From: Microbacterium marinilacus | Lineage (GTDB): Bacteria > Actinomycetota > Actinomycetes > Actinomycetales > Microbacteriaceae | Length of the DNA: 64,000 bases | Direction of reading: 5' to 3' | Assembly: GCF_019753765.1 (NCBI RefSeq) | Contig: NZ_JAIJZW010000001.1 | Coordinates: 353,127-417,126 of the forward strand | In this document: piece after piece, positions 19,009 through 27,298 of the stretch | How the letters are laid out: every line of letters starts with the position of its first letter | How positions within the stretch are numbered: the first letter of the stretch is position 1 | Translations under genes and position numbers: made by a program | Notes under the pieces: generated by a model | Databases searched by the model: none | What the model saw: the letters and a program-made list of their open reading frames with translations, nothing else | Told to the model about the DNA's origin: nothing

Positions 19009-20271
19009 ATGACCACCCCTGTCCCGTCCCTCTCGCAGCCCGGCGGAGGCCGCCTGCGCACGCTGGACCAGTCCTCGAAGCTCCGCAACGTCCTCTATGA
19101 GATCCGGGGCGCCGCCCTGGAGGAGGCCACGCGGCTCGAGGCCGACGGGCACACGATCCTCAAGCTGAACACCGGCAACCCCGCCACGTTCGGCTTCGAG
19201 GCGCCGTACCAGATCGTGCGCGACGTGATCGAGGCGATCCCGTACGCGCACGGCTACAGCGACAGCCGGGGCATCCTGCCCGCGCGTCGCGCGATCGTCA
19301 GCCGCTACGAGCAGACGCCGGGCTTCCCCGCGGTCGACCCGGACGACGTGTACCTCGGCAACGGCGTCAGCGAGCTCATCACGATGACGATGCAGGCGCT
19401 GCTCGACCAGGGCGACGAGGTGCTGATCCCCGCACCCGACTATCCGCTGTGGACGGCGATGACGAGCCTCTCGGGCGGCACGCCCGTGCACTACCTCTGC
19501 GACGAGCAGAACGGCTGGCAGCCCGACCTCGAGGACATCCGCGCGAAGATCACGCCGCAGACGAAGGCGATCGTCGTGATCAACCCGAACAACCCCACCG
19601 GGGCGGTGTACACGCGCGAGACTCTGGAGGGCATCGCCCAGATCGCGCGCGAGAACTCCCTGCTGGTGCTGTCCGACGAGATCTACGACCGCATCCTCTT
19701 CGACGGCGCCGTGCACCTGCCGATGGCCACGGTGGCGCCGGACCTGCTCGTGTTCACGTTCAACGGGCTGTCGAAGACCTACCGCGTGGCCGGCTACCGC
19801 TCCGGCTGGCTCGTCATCACGGGCCCGAAGGACCACGCCAAGGGCTTCCTGGAGGGGGTGCAGCTGCTCGCCTCCACGCGCCTGTGCGCGAACGTCCCGG
19901 CGCAGCACGCCGTGCTGGCGGCGCTCACCGGGGTGCAGTCGATCGACGCCCTGATCGCGCCCGACGGCCGGCTGCACGAGCAGCGGGACGTCGCGCACGA
20001 CAAGCTCGTCTCGATCCCGGGCATCACGAGCGTGAAGCCGCAGGGCGCGCTCTACGAGTTCCCGCGGATCGACCCCGAGGTGCACGAGATCCACGACGAC
20101 AAGCGGTTCATCTACGACCTGCTGGTCGCCGAGCACATCCTGCTGGTCGAGGGGACGGGCTTCAACTGGCCCGTGCCGGATCACTTCCGCGTGGTCACGC
20201 TGCCCGAGGCTCGGGTGCTCAGCGAGGCGATCGAGCGGCTCGGCAACTTCCTCAGCTCGTACAAGCAGTAG
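19009..20271 (+). CDS. alaA: PLP-dependent aminotransferase, AlaA-type
   Basis: A 420-residue fold-type I aminotransferase. The Schiff-base lysine is Lys256 in FNGLSKTYRVAGYRSGW; other landmarks are KLNTGNPATFGFEAPYQIVRDV, YSDSRGILPARRAIV, VINPNNPTGAVYTRETLEGI and the PLP-phosphate and carboxylate-binding Arg residues near the C-terminus (NWPVPDHFRVVTLPEARVL). The N-terminal LDQSSKLRNVLYEIRGAALEEATRLEADGHTILKLNTGNP is characteristic of the AlaA/Rv0337c group, which makes alanine from pyruvate using glutamate. Substrate cannot be proved from sequence. It is monocistronic, between the secA terminator and a convergent gene. Confidence 0.88.
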   Translation: MTTPVPSLSQPGGGRLRTLDQSSKLRNVLYEIRGAALEEATRLEADGHTILKLNTGNPATFGFEAPYQIVRDVIEAIPYAHGYSDSRGILPARRAIVSRYEQTPGFPAVDPDDVYLGNGVSELITMTMQALLDQGDEVLIPAPDYPLWTAMTSLSGGTPVHYLCDEQNGWQPDLEDIRAKITPQTKAIVVINPNNPTGAVYTRETLEGIAQIARENSLLVLSDEIYDRILFDGAVHLPMATVAPDLLVFTFNGLSKTYRVAGYRSGWLVITGPKDHAKGFLEGVQLLASTRLCANVPAQHAVLAALTGVQSIDALIAPDGRLHEQRDVAHDKLVSIPGITSVKPQGALYEFPRIDPEVHEIHDDKRFIYDLLVAEHILLVEGTGFNWPVPDHFRVVTLPEARVLSEAIERLGNFLSSYKQ

Positions 20272-20292
20272 GCCGCACGAGCCGAGCCCGCG

Positions 20293-20733
20293 TCACAGCA
20301 CCGAGAGGCTGGTGGCGCGCCAGCGACGGTCGATGCCCTCGAGCCGGAGGGCGACGGCTCGCGTGCGCTGCGGCGTCTCGACCACCACGACGGCCTCGAC
20401 GACTCCGTCGGCGGGGGAGGAGTGCCGGATCGAGCGGAGCGCGTAGACCGGGCGCATGGCCGGTGCGCGGCGCGCGCTGCGGGCACGGACGGCCAGCGCG
20501 GCACGGGTGACCAGGGAGCGATACGGCTCGTCCGTCAGCCATCGCGCGAGCTGCTCCGGCTCACGGACGCCCGCGAGCACCTCCAGCACCCCGCGGGTGA
20601 GGGCGGTGAGCAGCGGCTCGGGGTCGGGCAGCGAGGCGGTCGGCGCGTGCTGCGGGGCGAAGTGCTCCTCGACGTCTGCGAGCGTGCGGAGCGGTCTGCC
20701 GTCTGACGGCGCTGCTGACGGTGGCTGAGACAT
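20293..20733 (-). CDS. Rv3235-like conserved actinobacterial protein
   Basis: A 146-residue protein of the Rv3235 family, which is commonly encoded close to secA in actinobacteria; function is unknown. The conserved core is PDPEPLLTALTRGVLEVLAGVREPEQLARWLTDEPYRSLVTRAALAVRA (about residues 43-90), followed by beta-rich RAVALRLEGIDRRWRATSLSVL at the end. Start ATG at 20733 gives MSQPPSA; a longer in-frame start exists at 20853 but adds a non-conserved segment. The gene is convergent with alaA. Confidence 0.78.
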   Translation of the reverse strand: MSQPPSAAPSDGRPLRTLADVEEHFAPQHAPTASLPDPEPLLTALTRGVLEVLAGVREPEQLARWLTDEPYRSLVTRAALAVRARSARRAPAMRPVYALRSIRHSSPADGVVEAVVVVETPQRTRAVALRLEGIDRRWRATSLSVL

Positions 20734-20905
20734 CGGGACCCCCACTTCTCCCAGTCTTCGGGACGGAACGAAAGTCCACCACCCGCTCAGTGGCGCTCCC
20801 GAGACGGCACGTATGTCCGTGGAGAGCAATCCGATTGCCTCTGCTGCGGTCACGGCCTGTGGACGGATCGCGCGGGCCGGCGGGCGTCGGTCCTACACTC
20901 GCCGC

Positions 20906-21529
20906 GTGCGATGGGACCGCTTCTTCGACGACCTGGAGGATCAGCTCGCCGCCGAATGGGAGGCCGAGCGGGCCGCTCTCGAGTCGGAGGCGGAGCGGCT
21001 CCGGCTCGCTCGCGTCGACCTGAGGACCCGCCTCGGCGGCCTCGTCCGCGACGCAGAGGGCGGGGTGCTCCTCGAGCTCGCGGACGGCGCGGTCGTGGAG
21101 GGACGGCCGGCCGCGGTCGGCGCCGACTGGGTCGCCGTGCCGGATGCGGGCGGTCGGCGGCTGTCGCTGATCCCCCTGGCCGCGATCCTGGCGATCCGGT
21201 GCTCGCACGGCGATCTGCTGCGCAGCGCCCGACCGTCGGAGGGCGCCGACCGTCTGGCCGCCCGTGTGACGTTCGCCCTCGCGCTGCGCGACCTCGCGCG
21301 ACGTCGCGTCGGTGTGACGATCGGGCTGACGGGCGGCACGAGGGTCGAGGACACCACGCGTGTGCTCGCGGGGACGATCGACCGGGTGGGCGCCGACCAC
21401 CTCGACCTCGCCCTGCACGACGCGGGCTCGCCGCGGAGGGCGGCGGAGGTGCGCGGCTACCGTCTGCTGCCGCTGGGCGGGGTGGCGTGGGTGCGCATCG
21501 ACGCGTCGGCCGGGGTCCCGGTGCTCTGA
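20906..21529 (+). CDS. Conserved protein with repeated beta-barrel-like blocks, function unknown
   Basis: A 207-residue protein starting at GTG. The first 40 residues form a charged amphipathic helix (FFDDLEDQLAAEWEAERAALESEAERLRLARVDL). Two related beta-rich blocks follow: GLVRDAEGGVLLELADGAVVEGRPAAVGADWVAVPDA...LIPLAAILAIR, and GTRVEDTTRVLAGTIDRVGADHLDLALHD...RLLPLGGVAWVRI. They look like an internal duplication of a small barrel. It neighbours a helix-turn-helix gene and the SAF/CpaE pair. I do not recognise an enzymatic motif. Confidence 0.72.
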   Translation: MRWDRFFDDLEDQLAAEWEAERAALESEAERLRLARVDLRTRLGGLVRDAEGGVLLELADGAVVEGRPAAVGADWVAVPDAGGRRLSLIPLAAILAIRCSHGDLLRSARPSEGADRLAARVTFALALRDLARRRVGVTIGLTGGTRVEDTTRVLAGTIDRVGADHLDLALHDAGSPRRAAEVRGYRLLPLGGVAWVRIDASAGVPVL

Positions 21530-21536
21530 GCGGAGA

Positions 21537-21800
21537 TCAGGCGCGCCCGCGTCCCCACAGCTCGGGGAAGCTCGCGGCGTTCGACTGCCGCCACAGCGCC
21601 ATCCGACGTGCCTCCTCGGCCTGCGCGTCCAGGTAGTCGGCCACGCTCTCGCGCTCGATGCGCCAGCGCGCCGGAGAGCCGACGCGGGCGCCGCGGAGCC
21701 GCCCTTCCTGCACCAGCTCGACGACCTCGTCGACGTCGATGCCCAGCAGCTCCGCGACCTGCGCGGGCGGCACGTGACGGCGCGCGAGATCCTCGTCCAT
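21537..21800 (-). CDS. Small helix-turn-helix (MerR/excisionase-like) protein
   Basis: An 87-residue protein with a single winged helix-turn-helix of the HTH_17/BldC-like kind: VPPAQVAELLGIDVDEVVELVQEGRLRGARVGSPARWRIERESVADYLDAQAEEARR. Such proteins in actinobacteria are usually chromosomal regulators rather than phage excisionases; nothing phage-like is nearby. Start ATG 21800 was chosen because longer in-frame starts lead into an unrelated low-complexity stretch. It is convergent with the gene ending at 21529 (7 bases apart) and divergent from the SAF gene. Confidence 0.8.
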   Translation of the reverse strand: MDEDLARRHVPPAQVAELLGIDVDEVVELVQEGRLRGARVGSPARWRIERESVADYLDAQAEEARRMALWRQSNAASFPELWGRGRA

Positions 21801-21900
21801 GCCCCCATTATGGGCGCCGGTGCGAGCGCCACCCGCTCGCTCGGACCCACCTGTGGACAACTGCCGAGGCCGGGCCGCCCCTTTTGCCACCATGGCCCGC

Positions 21901-22641
21901 ATGAGCAGCATCTCGGATCGTCCGGTGACGCCCCTCGCGCGATCGAGGCGGAGGGGGTTCTGGGCCGATGCCCGCTTCGTGATCGGCGTCGGCCTCGTCG
22001 CGGCGTCGATCGCAGGCGTCTGGTTCGTGGTGGGCGCCGCCCGTCAGACCGTCGCGGTGCTGGCCGCCGCCGACACGCTGGTGCCCGGCCAGCCTGTCAC
22101 GGCGGCGGACGTGTCGGTCGTCGAGGTCGCGCTTGGCAAGGCCGGCGACGCGTACCTCGCCCCCGACGACCTCGGCGACGGGCTCGTCGTCCTGCGAGCG
22201 GTGGGCGCGGGCGAGCTGCTCCCGTCCGCCGCCGTCGGCGACAGCGACCGCAGCACGCGCACGGCGGTCGTGGTGCGCAGCTCGGTCGACGTGCCGGCGG
22301 GAGTCGAGCGGGGCGCGCTCGTCGAGCTGTGGGAGACGCCCGCCGCCGAGCCCGGCACGTTCGAGACGCCGCGGGTGCTGGTCGCGGACGCGGTCGTCGC
22401 TCGCGTCACTCGCGAGGAGGGCGTGATGGTGACCGCCGGCGCATCGCTCGAGCTCGTCGTCGACCGAGCGGACGTGCCCGCGGTGCTGGCCGCGGTGGCG
22501 GCGGGCTCCGCGCTCTCGACGGTGCCCGCCGCAGGCGGCGCGCTGAGCGCCGCCGAGGCCGTGGACGGGGCCGGGAGCGATCCCGCCGGCGAGCCGGCGC
22601 AGGACGTGACGGAGAGCGAGACCACGGAGGACGCGGGGTGA
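21901..22641 (+). CDS. SAF-domain membrane protein, CpaB/RcpC-like
   Basis: A 246-residue protein with a short cytosolic N-terminus, one transmembrane helix (about residues 23-45) and a SAF domain (about 48-110; VLAAADTLVPGQPVTAADVSVVEVALG, DDLGDGLVVLRAVGAGELLPSAAV), then a second beta-rich domain. CpaB/RcpC proteins help assemble Flp/Tad pili. Here only the SAF protein and a CpaE-like ATPase are present, with no pilin, secretin or CpaF nearby, so a different envelope role is possible. ATG 21892 three codons upstream is an equal candidate start. It overlaps the next gene by 4 bases (GTGA). Confidence 0.78.
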   Translation: MSSISDRPVTPLARSRRRGFWADARFVIGVGLVAASIAGVWFVVGAARQTVAVLAAADTLVPGQPVTAADVSVVEVALGKAGDAYLAPDDLGDGLVVLRAVGAGELLPSAAVGDSDRSTRTAVVVRSSVDVPAGVERGALVELWETPAAEPGTFETPRVLVADAVVARVTREEGVMVTAGASLELVVDRADVPAVLAAVAAGSALSTVPAAGGALSAAEAVDGAGSDPAGEPAQDVTESETTEDAG

Positions 22642-23900
22642 TCGCGCTCGTGGCGGCGGCGCCCGGCGACACCGAGCGCATCTCGGAGGAGCTCCGGGAC
22701 GCGGGTGTCGCGGGCGTCTCGTCGATCGAACCCGACGCGCTCGCCGAAGCCGGAGCGGCGGCGTGGAGCGGTGCGGAGCCGCTTCGGCAGGCGGACACCC
22801 TCGTGCTGGCCGTTCCGCGGGCCCTCACCTCCGCCCTCGTCGGCGAGTGCGACCGGCTGGGGGTGCGCATCGTGCTGCTCGCCGATCGCCCCGCCGACGT
22901 GCGGGCCGCGCGGGCGTTCGGCATCGGGGAGCCGCTTGCTCCGGACGCGCCCGGATGGCGGATCGTCGAGGCCGCCGCCGGCCCGCGGCTCGACGCCGAG
23001 GCCGAGGAGACAGCCGCGCAGGGGCGGGTGATCGTGGTGTGGGGCCCCGACGGCGCGCCCGGTCGCACCACGCTCGCGATCGGGCTCGCCGTCGAGCACG
23101 CCCGCGCCGGAGACCACGTCGCGCTCGTCGACGCGGACAGCAGGTCGCCGTCGGTCGCGATCGCGCTCGGCCTCGCCGACGAGAGCCCGGGCCTGGCCGC
23201 GGCCTGCCGACAGGCGGAGTTCGGGCTTCTCGACGCCGGCGAGCTGCTGCGCGTCAGCACGCCCCTCGGCGACCCGGCCGGTCGTGTCGACGTCCTCACC
23301 GGCATCAACCGCGCCTCCCGCTGGCCCGAGCTCTCGGCACCGCGCCTGAGCGCGGCGCTGCGCGCGATCCGGGCGTGGGCCGACGTCGTGGTCGTCGACG
23401 TCTCCTCGTCGCTCGAGACCGACGAGGAGATCGTCAGCGACCTCGACGGGCCTCGTCGGAATGCGGCCACGCTCGCCGCGCTGGCGGAGGCGGACGTCGT
23501 GGTCGCGGTCGCGGGAGCGGATCCGGTCGGTCTCGCGCGTTTCGTACGGGCGCACGCCGAGCTCCGGCAGGCGATCGGGCGCACCCCGGTGCGAGTCTTG
23601 GTGAACCGCGTGCGCGCGAGCGCGCTCGGCGTCGACCCGCGCGGCCAGGTGCGGCGCGCGCTCGAGCGGTTCTCGGGGATCGCCGACGTGTCGTTCGTCC
23701 CCGACGACCGCCGGGCCGCGGATGCGGCGCTTCTCGCGGCGCGCCCGGTCGCCGAGGTGGCGCCGCGGTCCTCGCTCGCCCAGGCGGTGCGCCGGATCGC
23801 GGCAGGGCTGCGTCCGGGCGCCGGCGCATCGCCGGTCGGACGTGCGGCCGCGCGGCGACGGCGCCCCGTCGCCGCGCAGGCCGCCCCCGCCGGGCACTAA
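22638..23900 (+). CDS. CpaE-like P-loop protein with degenerate Walker A
   Basis: A 420-residue MinD/ParA-related protein. Residues about 1-125 resemble a receiver-like domain; the nucleoside triphosphatase domain follows with VIVVWGPDGAPGRTTLAIGLAVEHA. The loop DGAPGRTT (138-145) replaces both lysines of the deviant Walker A motif (KGGxGKTT) by Asp138 and Arg143, a pattern seen in actinobacterial CpaE-like proteins. Walker B-like hhhhD strands are VALVDAD and VVVVDVS. The Arg/Ala-rich C-terminus is likely disordered. It is coupled to the SAF gene and probably positions or regulates an envelope apparatus. Confidence 0.78.
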   Translation: MIALVAAAPGDTERISEELRDAGVAGVSSIEPDALAEAGAAAWSGAEPLRQADTLVLAVPRALTSALVGECDRLGVRIVLLADRPADVRAARAFGIGEPLAPDAPGWRIVEAAAGPRLDAEAEETAAQGRVIVVWGPDGAPGRTTLAIGLAVEHARAGDHVALVDADSRSPSVAIALGLADESPGLAAACRQAEFGLLDAGELLRVSTPLGDPAGRVDVLTGINRASRWPELSAPRLSAALRAIRAWADVVVVDVSSSLETDEEIVSDLDGPRRNAATLAALAEADVVVAVAGADPVGLARFVRAHAELRQAIGRTPVRVLVNRVRASALGVDPRGQVRRALERFSGIADVSFVPDDRRAADAALLAARPVAEVAPRSSLAQAVRRIAAGLRPGAGASPVGRAAARRRRPVAAQAAPAGH

Positions 23901-23909
23901 GCTGGTGCG

Positions 23910-25415
23910 GTGTCGACCCTCAGTGACCTCGTCTACGCCCAGGGAATCGCGAGCGAGGCGGATGTCGAATGGCTCCACCGCGTCGCCGGAGACGGGCAGC
24001 TGCTCGCCGATCTGTCCTTCGCGGACATCGTGATGTGGGTCCCGACCGCCGACGACTCGTTCGTCGCCGTCGCGCACACCCGCCCCGGCGGCGCTGCGAC
24101 CCTCTTCTACCGCGACATCGTGGGGGAGCGGATCCGTCCGCAGTGGCAGGCGCAGGTGCGCGAGGCGTTCCAGTCGGCCGCCATCGTCGACTCGTCGAGC
24201 CCCGAGTGGTTCGAGGAGACCCCGACCCGCGTGCGCGCCGTGCCGATCATGCGCGCCCTCGACGGCGAGAGCGGCGTCCTGGGGGTGCTCACGCGCCACA
24301 CGAACCTCGGCGACGTGCGCACGCCGTCGCGTCAGCAGATCACCTTCAACGACTGCGCCGACGACATCTTCCGCATGATCGCCACGGCGGACTTCCCCGA
24401 CCTGGCGGCGCCCACCGGGCCGCGCCGCGGCGCACCTCGCGCGGCCGACGGGCTGATCCGCCTCGACGTCGACGGCATCGTGACGTTCGCGAGCCCCAAC
24501 GCCCTGTCGGCGTTCAACCGCGTCGGGTTCGGCGAAGAGCTCGAGGGCGAGTCGCTGGCGGAGGTCACCAGCCGCATCCTGCCCGCGTCGCGCGACACCG
24601 ACGAGTCCCTGCCCGTGGTCGTCACCGGTCGGGCGCCATGGCGCACCGACATCGAGGCGCGGGGCGTCACGGTCTCGTTGCGGGCCATCCCGTTGCGCGA
24701 CCACGGCCACCGCACGGGCGCGATCGTGCTCTGCCGCGACGTGACGGAGCTGCGTCACCAGGAGCAGGAGCTGCTGACGAAGGACGCGACGATCCGCGAG
24801 ATCCACCACCGGGTGAAGAACAATCTCCAGACGGTCGCGTCGCTGCTGCGCATCCAGGCGAGGCGCACCACGTCGGACGAGGCGCGCGAGTCGCTGACCC
24901 AGGCGATGCAGCGGGTGGCCGCGATCGCCGTGGTGCACGACACGCTCGCGAGCGGGCTGTCGCAGAACGTCGACTTCGACGAGGTGTTCGACCGGGTGCT
25001 GCGTCTGGTGGCCGAGGTGGCCGCCGCGCCGAACACGCTCGCCCACACCCACTCGATCGGCAAGTTCGGCGTGCTGCCGAGCGAGTACGCCACGCCCCTC
25101 GCCCTCGCCCTGACCGAGCTCGTGACCAACGCCGTCGAGCACGGGCTGAAGGGGCAGGAGGGCAAGGTCGAGATCATCGCCGAGCGCGACGAGGAGCGGC
25201 TCCTCGTCCGTGTCCGCGACTCGGGCAGCGGCCTGCCCGAGGGCACCGTCGGCCGCGGGCTCGGCACCCAGATCGTGCGCACCCTGATCCAGGGCGAGCT
25301 CAGCGGCTCGATCGACTGGCGGACGCTGGCGGGGAACGAGCCGCCCGCGGGCGGCGAGATCGGGGCCGGCACCGAGGTGCTCATCGAGATCCCCCTGAAG
25401 TGGATCAAGCGCTGA
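23910..25415 (+). CDS. pdtaS: Sensor histidine kinase, PdtaS type
   Basis: A 501-residue soluble kinase without membrane helices, the same length as PdtaS. Domains: GAF (about residues 1-150), PAS (about 170-285), HisKA_2 H-box REIHHRVKNNLQTVASLLRIQARR with His299/His300, and HATPase_c (about 385-500; LTELVTNAVEHGL N-box, DSGSGLP, GRGLGTQIV). PdtaS with its ANTAR-domain partner PdtaR controls antitermination and nitric oxide/metal responses in mycobacteria. PdtaR is not in the window. The neighbouring whiB1 gene matches the Rv3219/Rv3220c arrangement of M. tuberculosis. Start is GTG 23910. Confidence 0.92.
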   Translation: MSTLSDLVYAQGIASEADVEWLHRVAGDGQLLADLSFADIVMWVPTADDSFVAVAHTRPGGAATLFYRDIVGERIRPQWQAQVREAFQSAAIVDSSSPEWFEETPTRVRAVPIMRALDGESGVLGVLTRHTNLGDVRTPSRQQITFNDCADDIFRMIATADFPDLAAPTGPRRGAPRAADGLIRLDVDGIVTFASPNALSAFNRVGFGEELEGESLAEVTSRILPASRDTDESLPVVVTGRAPWRTDIEARGVTVSLRAIPLRDHGHRTGAIVLCRDVTELRHQEQELLTKDATIREIHHRVKNNLQTVASLLRIQARRTTSDEARESLTQAMQRVAAIAVVHDTLASGLSQNVDFDEVFDRVLRLVAEVAAAPNTLAHTHSIGKFGVLPSEYATPLALALTELVTNAVEHGLKGQEGKVEIIAERDEERLLVRVRDSGSGLPEGTVGRGLGTQIVRTLIQGELSGSIDWRTLAGNEPPAGGEIGAGTEVLIEIPLKWIKR

Positions 25416-25429
25416 CGGGCCCCGGACGT

Positions 25430-25470
25430 GCGAAGAGGCGCCTTCCCGAGCGGGGGAGGCGCCTCTTCGC
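25430..25470. terminator. Terminator after pdtaS
   Basis: A 13-bp perfect stem (GCGAAGAGGCGCC at 25430-25442, GGCGCCTCTTCGC at 25458-25470) with a 15-nt loop, between the convergent pdtaS and whiB1 genes; the outer AAGAGG/CCTCTT pairs could serve both directions. Confidence 0.78.
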
Positions 25471-25571
25471 TGCTGTGGGTACTGCGATGATGCGTACTGC
25501 GGTGATGCGGGATCTCGGATCGCGCAGGTTCCGTCTCCTCCGCTCGTCGCGGGGGCCCGGAACGAGGCGCG

Positions 25572-25820
25572 TCAGCCTGCGCGGCGGGCGCGGGCGGCGC
25601 GGCGCTTGAGCGCGCGACGCTCGTCCTCGCTGAGGCCGCCCCACACGCCCGAGTCCTGACCGGTCTCGAGGGCGTACTGGAGGCAGACCTCGGTGACGGT
25701 GCAGCGGGCGCACACCGACTTGGCCTTCTCGATCTGGTCGACCGCCGGGCCGGTGTTGCCGACGGGGAAGAAGAGTTCCGGGTCGACTGTCAGACAGGCC
25801 GCCTTGTCGCGCCAATCCAT
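25572..25820 (-). CDS. whiB1: WhiB-family iron-sulfur regulator, WhiB1 type
   Basis: An 82-residue Wbl protein. The [4Fe-4S] ligands are Cys9, Cys37, Cys40 and Cys46 (CxxC spacing between the middle two), followed by the GVWGG turn and a basic C-terminus (DERRALKRRAARARRAG). The MDWRDKAACLTVDPELFFPVGNTGPA start is the WhiB1 signature. WhiB1 is an essential nitric-oxide-sensitive partner of sigma-A in mycobacteria. About 250 bases of non-coding DNA lie upstream, with a TTGACC element on the minus strand near 25996-26001, but no convincing -10 was found. Confidence 0.95.
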   Translation of the reverse strand: MDWRDKAACLTVDPELFFPVGNTGPAVDQIEKAKSVCARCTVTEVCLQYALETGQDSGVWGGLSEDERRALKRRAARARRAG

Positions 25821-26070
25821 GGTGATGCTCCTCGCAGTGTGGTGGGGTTCGAGCGAGCGCACCGCGCCCGTTGTCGAGGGTGAGAAGCGTGTCCGTTCGG
25901 GTCGGATACGCTGGTCATGAAGCGAGCCTGAGCCCGCCACCCCACCACGTCGTGGGAAACATGCCGTTAACAATCGTCATACAGTTGGGGCCCCAGGTCA
26001 AGGGTTTTGGCGACGAAGTCCGAGCACGGACCGCGCACGCCCGACGGAGTCCCGCCGTGAGGAGAGCCTC

Positions 26071-26487
26071 GTGCCCCGCACCGTCGCCCGGATCGCCGCC
26101 GCAGTCGTCGCCCTGGAGGCCGTCGGCGTCCTCGCGCTCGCCGGCTGGCAGATCGTCGCCCTGGTGGGGCACGACACCACGTCCGCCGTGAGCGCGATCG
26201 CGCTCATCGTCCTGACGGTGGTGGGGGCCGCGGCCATCGCGGCGTTCGCCGCCGCGACCTGGGCCGGACGCTCCTGGGGACGCTCGGGCGGCATCGTGAC
26301 CCAGCTCCTGGTCCTCGCCGTCGCCGGAGGCGCCCTCACGGGCGCGTATCCGCATCTCGGCACCGCCCTGGCGCTGGGCGTCCCCGCCCTGGTCGCACTG
26401 GTGCTGCTGTTCCTGGCCGCCCGCGAGGCGAACCGGGCCGAAGGCCGCGGAGCGCTCGCCGCGGGCGACCGTCACCCCGAGGGCTGA
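26071..26487 (+). CDS. Small four-helix membrane protein, function unknown
   Basis: A 138-residue protein starting at GTG behind a GAGGAG site. Four hydrophobic segments are visible (about residues 7-30, 38-62, 73-92, 95-116), with a charged C-terminal tail (REANRAEGRGALAAGDRHPEG). It is common in Microbacteriaceae-like genomes in this type of position as far as I can judge, but I recognise no functional motif. It is divergent from whiB1 and convergent with the EI24-like gene. Confidence 0.75.
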   Translation: MPRTVARIAAAVVALEAVGVLALAGWQIVALVGHDTTSAVSAIALIVLTVVGAAAIAAFAAATWAGRSWGRSGGIVTQLLVLAVAGGALTGAYPHLGTALALGVPALVALVLLFLAAREANRAEGRGALAAGDRHPEG

Positions 26488-26523
26488 CCCGCCGTCCTCG
26501 CTCGTGGGAGCGGGACGCGCTCC

Positions 26524-27261
26524 CTACCCCGCGTCCGCCTCGCCCGCCAGATGTCGGGCGAGCAGCGCGGCTCCGGCGACCGCGGCCGGCATGACGACGA
26601 CCGCCGCGAACGGCACGAGGAAGCAGACGTGCACGGCCACGCCGAAGCCGAGCACGCGGCCGCGATGCCCGCGCACCAGAGCGGCGCGCGCCGGCGCGTC
26701 GAGGCCGCGCGCGGTCAGCCCGCGCGAGGCGAGCTCGTCCGCGATCACGCGGCCGTTCAGGAGCGCGCCGGTCACCGCGGCGGCCGGCGCGCCCACGAAC
26801 GGCACGAGTCCGACGGCCCCCGCGCCGAGCGCGGCGAGCACGCCGCGCGCGAAGAGGCTGACGGCGTCGCGGGCGGCGCTGACGATGCCGTAGGGGTGAT
26901 CCGGGACGGCGCCGCCGGTCTCCCGTTCCACCGACCTCCAGATGCGGTCGTAGAACGGCTCGCCCACGACGAGCGTCAGCGCCGTGAAGACGGCGACCGA
27001 GAGCACGACGGTCCCGCCCACCACCGCCAGCCCGACGACCGTGCGCAGCAGGCTCGACCAGATCGGGTCCCAGGAGTCGGCGAACGGGGTGACGGCGGTC
27101 GCGAGGTGCGGCGCGCCGAACGCGATCGCGACCAGCGCGGCGGTGAGGGCCAGGCCGACGATGCCGGCGGGGATCAGCCCGGCCGCCATGATGCCGGGAC
27201 GGCGACGCCACCAGCGGAAGCCGTCGAGAAGCGTCGTGATGCCCCGCCAGAACTCCCGCAC
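26524..27261 (-). CDS. EI24/CysZ-like membrane protein
   Basis: A 245-residue protein of the EI24 superfamily (which includes CysZ). The N-terminus MREFWRGITTLLDGFRWWRRRPGIMAAGLIPAGIVG and the motif EPFYDRIWRSVE before the central loop are typical. Four or so transmembrane segments are visible, including the conserved GLVPFVGAPAAAVTGALLNGR. CysZ is a sulfate permease in proteobacteria; in actinobacteria the substrate is not established. The gene stands alone. Confidence 0.82.
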   Translation of the reverse strand: MREFWRGITTLLDGFRWWRRRPGIMAAGLIPAGIVGLALTAALVAIAFGAPHLATAVTPFADSWDPIWSSLLRTVVGLAVVGGTVVLSVAVFTALTLVVGEPFYDRIWRSVERETGGAVPDHPYGIVSAARDAVSLFARGVLAALGAGAVGLVPFVGAPAAAVTGALLNGRVIADELASRGLTARGLDAPARAALVRGHRGRVLGFGVAVHVCFLVPFAAVVVMPAAVAGAALLARHLAGEADAG

Positions 27262-27298
27262 GCGTCCAAGGATAGGCGCGCGCGGGAGCGGCCGGACG

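Noticed and set aside
21537-21800. Small helix-turn-helix gene considered as phage excisionase
   Set aside because: No integrase, att-like repeats or phage genes are nearby and the flanking genes are conserved chromosomal types.
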